NCBI GenBank assembly: GCA_964514665.1
Contig: CAZESH010000186.1
Location: forward strand, 1-8,572
DNA: 8,572 nucleotides
Direction of reading: 5' to 3'
Source: CAZESH01 sp964514665
GTDB lineage: Bacteria > Bacillota > Bacilli > Paenibacillales > KCTC-25726
Part shown: in pieces, positions 5,662 to 8,572 of the stretch
How positions within the stretch are numbered: position 1 is the first letter of the stretch
Layout of the letters: every line of letters starts with the position of its first letter
Position numbers and translations under genes: made by a program
The notes under the pieces: generated by a model
Databases searched by the model: none
What the model was told of the DNA's origin: nothing
Seen by the model: only the letters and a program-made list of their open reading frames with translations

Positions 5662-5699
5662 TCATGTATTCGGCTTGATTATCCACTCGGCGTGAATCG

Positions 5700-5867
5700 T
5701 TACTTGTGGATGGTTCCCCTTAGCCCTTTTAAAAGGCGAAAAAAAGAACATGAATATTTCAGATTTTCGAACACCAGGGATGGCCTTTGTTCAAATACCG
5801 CGGATATTTCGGTGATGATGGCGATCTCTTCTTCGGACTCAAAAACTACTTTTGATGCAGCAATTGC
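5700..5867 (-). pseudogene. Possible small coding remnant downstream of the large regulator
   Basis: A minus-strand frame, different from that of the large regulator, stays open for 55 codons, overlaps the last bases of that gene and ends at TAA 5702-5700. It reads SKVVFESEEEIAIITEIS then AVFEQRPSLVFENLKYS, which is plausible protein, then a less convincing basic stretch after a run of T. It has no start codon or ribosome binding site. It may be the trimmed end of another gene; no family is recognised and chance is not excluded. Confidence 0.25.
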
Positions 5868-8572
5868 TTAACAGACTCTTTCGGTTCTATCCCTAACTCG
5901 GTTTGAAGCATAGTGTTAAGACAATCATATTGTTTGATCGCTGAAACGCGATCACCCGCAAGCAGATATGCATGAATCAGTTTTGCATGAATGTCCTCAT
6001 TCAACGGATTGCATGCCAGGATTTTCTTCAACAGGTTCACCGCAGATGAAATTTCCCGCTCCTGCACGCAATGCTCATAAACCTGAAGCAGAATACCGAT
6101 ATACTCACTTTCCAGACGGCTTCGGTCCTGTTCAGCCCATGGAAAATCGTTTCCTTCGAGATAACCCGTCTGATAAAGTTTCTCCAGTTTTTCTTCATAT
6201 TCTTTGATCTTTCCGCTATCGAACGGAATGCCGGCGGATACCAATTGATGAAATTCATCGGTATCGCAATTGAGCCGATTCATTTGAATTCGATAAGAGC
6301 CTCTGACATTCTGAATGATCCCTTCGAGCCCGATTGCGCTCAGGTTTTTGCGCAGATAGTAGACCGTTGTATTGAATAGGCCGCTTGCCCTGTCCGCATC
6401 CACATCTGCCCACAAGCTCTCCAGAATTCGATCCTTGGCAACCGGTTCTCCCCGATGATGAACCAGGAAGGCCATGAGTTCCTCCGTTTTGGAGGTGCGC
6501 CATTTGATTTTAGCTTCGTCTCCTTGCCCGACCGCCGCTTGAAACCGGCCGAAGCAGCGCACTTGTGCCTGAATGATTTTGCCCGGCAGCGGCTGCGAGA
6601 TTTGGAACGCTTGCAGCAACCTCGCGGCATACTCGATTAAAGCGGAAGGACCTGAATCAGCCTGCACATACTCGGACAGCAGCTCCGCCATCGCAGGGCC
6701 TTCATCGATGAAGCTGCGGATGAACCCTTCCGGCTGAGCCAAGCGCAAAGCAGCCTCCAGCCGCAAGTGCGCCTTCTCCTTCTGGCCGATTCGATGCAAA
6801 AGCATACTTTGCAAGATGATGAGTTTGATTCGGTCCCGCAGACGATCCTCTTTAACCAGCAGCTGAACCAGCTTTTCCGATAAAGTCAGGGATTCCTCGA
6901 TTCGGCCGCATGCCGCCAGCACTTTGGCCAAAGCCAAATGCTCCGACACGCTGTCCAGCGAGACTTCATCCGTATACGCCATTCCGCACCGCTGCAGCCA
7001 CTTCATGCCGTATTCGATATCTCCCTCCTGCACAGATAACCTGGCCTGCTCCGCTTCAATCTTTCGCATAAACAATTCATAATCAGGAGAATCGATCTGC
7101 AGCTTGAGCTGCTCCATCAATTCCTGAGCCAGGGCTGGGTTGCCAAGTCCTTGCAGAATTCTCGCAGCGGCAATATAGACATGGAATACATTCCGCGGAT
7201 TGGATGGTGTTTCGTTCGACTTTAACACCTGATTCATGCAGGTTTCGGCTTCTTCCAGCCGGTTCCACTCATACAGCAGTTTGCTATACGAAGCAAAGAT
7301 CGGCGCCGCATAAGGATTATCATTACCCGGTCCCCAATGTTCGATCATCCTTTGCAGATAGACAGACGTTCCGTGATGGTCGTTGATAAATGCCAAATGG
7401 TCGTCGAATTCCTCCAAGCCAAAATGCTTGTTGTACCCAGCTTTATGAAAAAGACCGTCTTTCGACAAATATTGATCTGCCTTTATCAGATAGTCCGCTG
7501 TACGCTCCAAATTTTTTTGCAAATAGAACGAAACCGCACTAAGTGCATATATCTCGCCCAATATCGCTTTTTTTTCAGCTTCATCCATTCCAATTTGCAT
7601 CGCTTCATATCGATCTCTAAGTTTTTCCATTCGTTGGGGAACGTTCTCCCAATACCCGCTTCCGAGCATAAGATGCACAGAATATATCTCCAAGTACGGT
7701 CGACCGGACAGGAAGCTTTCCGGCAATTGCAGGATCCATCTGCTGAGTGTAGCGACCTTCTTGTAGATGAAGGTATATAGATTGTTCTCTATCACCCGAA
7801 CGACATCCTCGTAATGCTTGCCTGCCAAATAATGCTCCGCCGCCTCTTCCTCATAGCCGTTGGACTCCAGCCAATTCGCGGCATGAACATGCGCCTTCGC
7901 CCGCTCATCAGCTTCGCTTCGGGAAAACATCTTCTGCAAAAAATCGGACAATAAATGATGATAGCGATACCAATTTCCTTGATCGTCCAGGGGAATGATA
8001 AACAAATGGGCCTGCTCCAGCTTTTCCAATTGCTCCTGGCAGTTCGCCTGTCCTGTGACAGCCTGACACAGCGAATGATTCATGCGGCTTAAAATGGAGG
8101 TACGGAGCAGAAATGTACGCGTCTCTTCGTCTTGATGTCGAAACACCTCCTCCAGCAAATACTCGGAGATATGGTGCTGATGACCGTTAAATTGACGAAT
8201 CGACTCCGCAATATTCCCGCTGCGCTTCAAGGATATCGCCGCGAGCTGTAATCCGCTGATCCAGCCTTCCGTCTGATTGCACAGCTTCGCGACTTGTTCA
8301 CGGGTCAGGGACAAATCCGCCGTATCACGGAAAAAGGCAAGTCCTTCTTCTGGTCCAAAACGCAAATCCTGCATTGTAATTCGCCGCAGCTCGCCTTTGG
8401 CCAGAAGTCTGGCAGTAGGAAAAGGTAATTCCGTGCGACTTGTCATGTATAAATGGATATGGGATGGTAAATGCTCCAGCAGATAGCTTAATGATTTATA
8501 AATCGCGGGAGATTCAATCAGGTGAACATCGTCGAGGATGATCGTGAGCTCGCCAGATAATTGATCCAACTC
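5846..8572 (-). CDS. MalT-like STAND ATPase regulator with C-terminal SARP/BTAD domain, N-terminus missing
   Basis: 908 residues are visible; the gene runs off the right edge, so the TTG at 8569 is not the true start. The fragment opens just before the Walker B strand (TIILDDVH, about residues 9-16); Walker A lies outside. TSR near 43-45, EGWISGLQLAA near 101-111 and the block LDDQGNWYRYHHLLSDFLQ near 194-212 are hallmarks of large MalT/LAL ATPases. A long helical, TPR-like region covers about 220-650. Instead of a LuxR helix-turn-helix, the C-terminus has an OmpR-type winged helix (about 669-762, VRCFGRFQ to GSYRIQ) and a BTAD domain (about 770-905), as in SARP activators. Such proteins are ligand- and ATP-gated cytoplasmic activators. 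Target and inducer are unknown. The stop is TAG at 5848-5846, and no convincing terminator follows. Confidence 0.9.
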   Translation of the reverse strand, partial: ELDQLSGELTIILDDVHLIESPAIYKSLSYLLEHLPSHIHLYMTSRTELPFPTARLLAKGELRRITMQDLRFGPEEGLAFFRDTADLSLTREQVAKLCNQTEGWISGLQLAAISLKRSGNIAESIRQFNGHQHHISEYLLEEVFRHQDEETRTFLLRTSILSRMNHSLCQAVTGQANCQEQLEKLEQAHLFIIPLDDQGNWYRYHHLLSDFLQKMFSRSEADERAKAHVHAANWLESNGYEEEAAEHYLAGKHYEDVVRVIENNLYTFIYKKVATLSRWILQLPESFLSGRPYLEIYSVHLMLGSGYWENVPQRMEKLRDRYEAMQIGMDEAEKKAILGEIYALSAVSFYLQKNLERTADYLIKADQYLSKDGLFHKAGYNKHFGLEEFDDHLAFINDHHGTSVYLQRMIEHWGPGNDNPYAAPIFASYSKLLYEWNRLEEAETCMNQVLKSNETPSNPRNVFHVYIAAARILQGLGNPALAQELMEQLKLQIDSPDYELFMRKIEAEQARLSVQEGDIEYGMKWLQRCGMAYTDEVSLDSVSEHLALAKVLAACGRIEESLTLSEKLVQLLVKEDRLRDRIKLIILQSMLLHRIGQKEKAHLRLEAALRLAQPEGFIRSFIDEGPAMAELLSEYVQADSGPSALIEYAARLLQAFQISQPLPGKIIQAQVRCFGRFQAAVGQGDEAKIKWRTSKTEELMAFLVHHRGEPVAKDRILESLWADVDADRASGLFNTTVYYLRKNLSAIGLEGIIQNVRGSYRIQMNRLNCDTDEFHQLVSAGIPFDSGKIKEYEEKLEKLYQTGYLEGNDFPWAEQDRSRLESEYIGILLQVYEHCVQEREISSAVNLLKKILACNPLNEDIHAKLIHAYLLAGDRVSAIKQYDCLNTMLQTELGIEPKESVKQLLHQK

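Noticed and set aside
5725..5736. Palindrome CCTTTTAAAAGG near the 3' side of the large regulator gene
   Set aside because: It has no loop for a hairpin, and the nearby T-run lies on the wrong side for a standard terminator of the regulator gene.
7337..7780. A 147-codon plus-strand ORF within the large regulator
   Set aside because: It is antisense to a clearly conserved helical-repeat coding region and shows no family features.
1..8572. CRISPR arrays, tRNA or rRNA genes, insertion sequences and phage attachment sites
   Set aside because: I saw no regularly spaced repeats, no tRNA-like arm patterns, no transposase-like protein and no convincing terminal repeats with target duplications.

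Overview
The window looks like chromosomal DNA of a Bacillota species, most likely a Paenibacillus or close relative. The grounds are strong GGAGG-type ribosome binding sites, mid-range GC, cytoplasmic GH32 fructosidase and AHSA1-like SRPBCC proteins of a type I associate with that genus, and a very large MalT/SARP-type regulator. The taxon is an inference from gene style, not from a marker gene.

Layout. (1) 1-1758, plus strand: the 3' end of an MBL-fold (RNase Z-like) hydrolase gene, then 27 bases later a complete GH32 sucrose-6-phosphate hydrolase/fructosidase. (2) 1759-1867: a 9-codon ORF with a near-ideal ribosome binding site that sits inside a perfect inverted repeat, followed by a hairpin terminator. 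(3) 1868-2338, minus strand: a broken gene. It is one frame of 157 codons with no start codon and a single internal TAA, ending in a membrane helix. (4) 2354-4600: a cassette with a minus-strand HxlR-family regulator and, diverging from it, three plus-strand genes: SRPBCC protein, short-chain dehydrogenase/reductase (SDR), second SRPBCC protein. Both promoters can be read in the divergent region, and both -35 boxes are cut out of a repeated palindromic operator. (5) 4601-5015: a strong hairpin terminator and about 250 bases of unassigned DNA. (6) 5016-5613, minus strand: a Phd/YefM antitoxin and RelE/ParE toxin pair with overlapping genes. (7) 5700-5867: a possible small coding remnant. (8) 5846-8572, minus strand: most of a giant STAND-ATPase regulator whose C-terminus is a SARP-type winged helix plus BTAD domain. 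Its N-terminus lies beyond the window.

How the parts may work together. The HxlR cassette is the most system-like piece. A single-cysteine HxlR repressor probably controls itself and an SDR flanked by two SRPBCC paralogues, which would fit an inducible response to a reactive small molecule such as a carbonyl or quinone; the inducer is unknown. The two SRPBCC genes share an exactly identical 100-base 5' block, although the rest of the proteins are only about 55% identical. That points to local recombination or gene conversion. I see no firm evidence of a wholly new system; the cassette and the conversion patch are the best leads.
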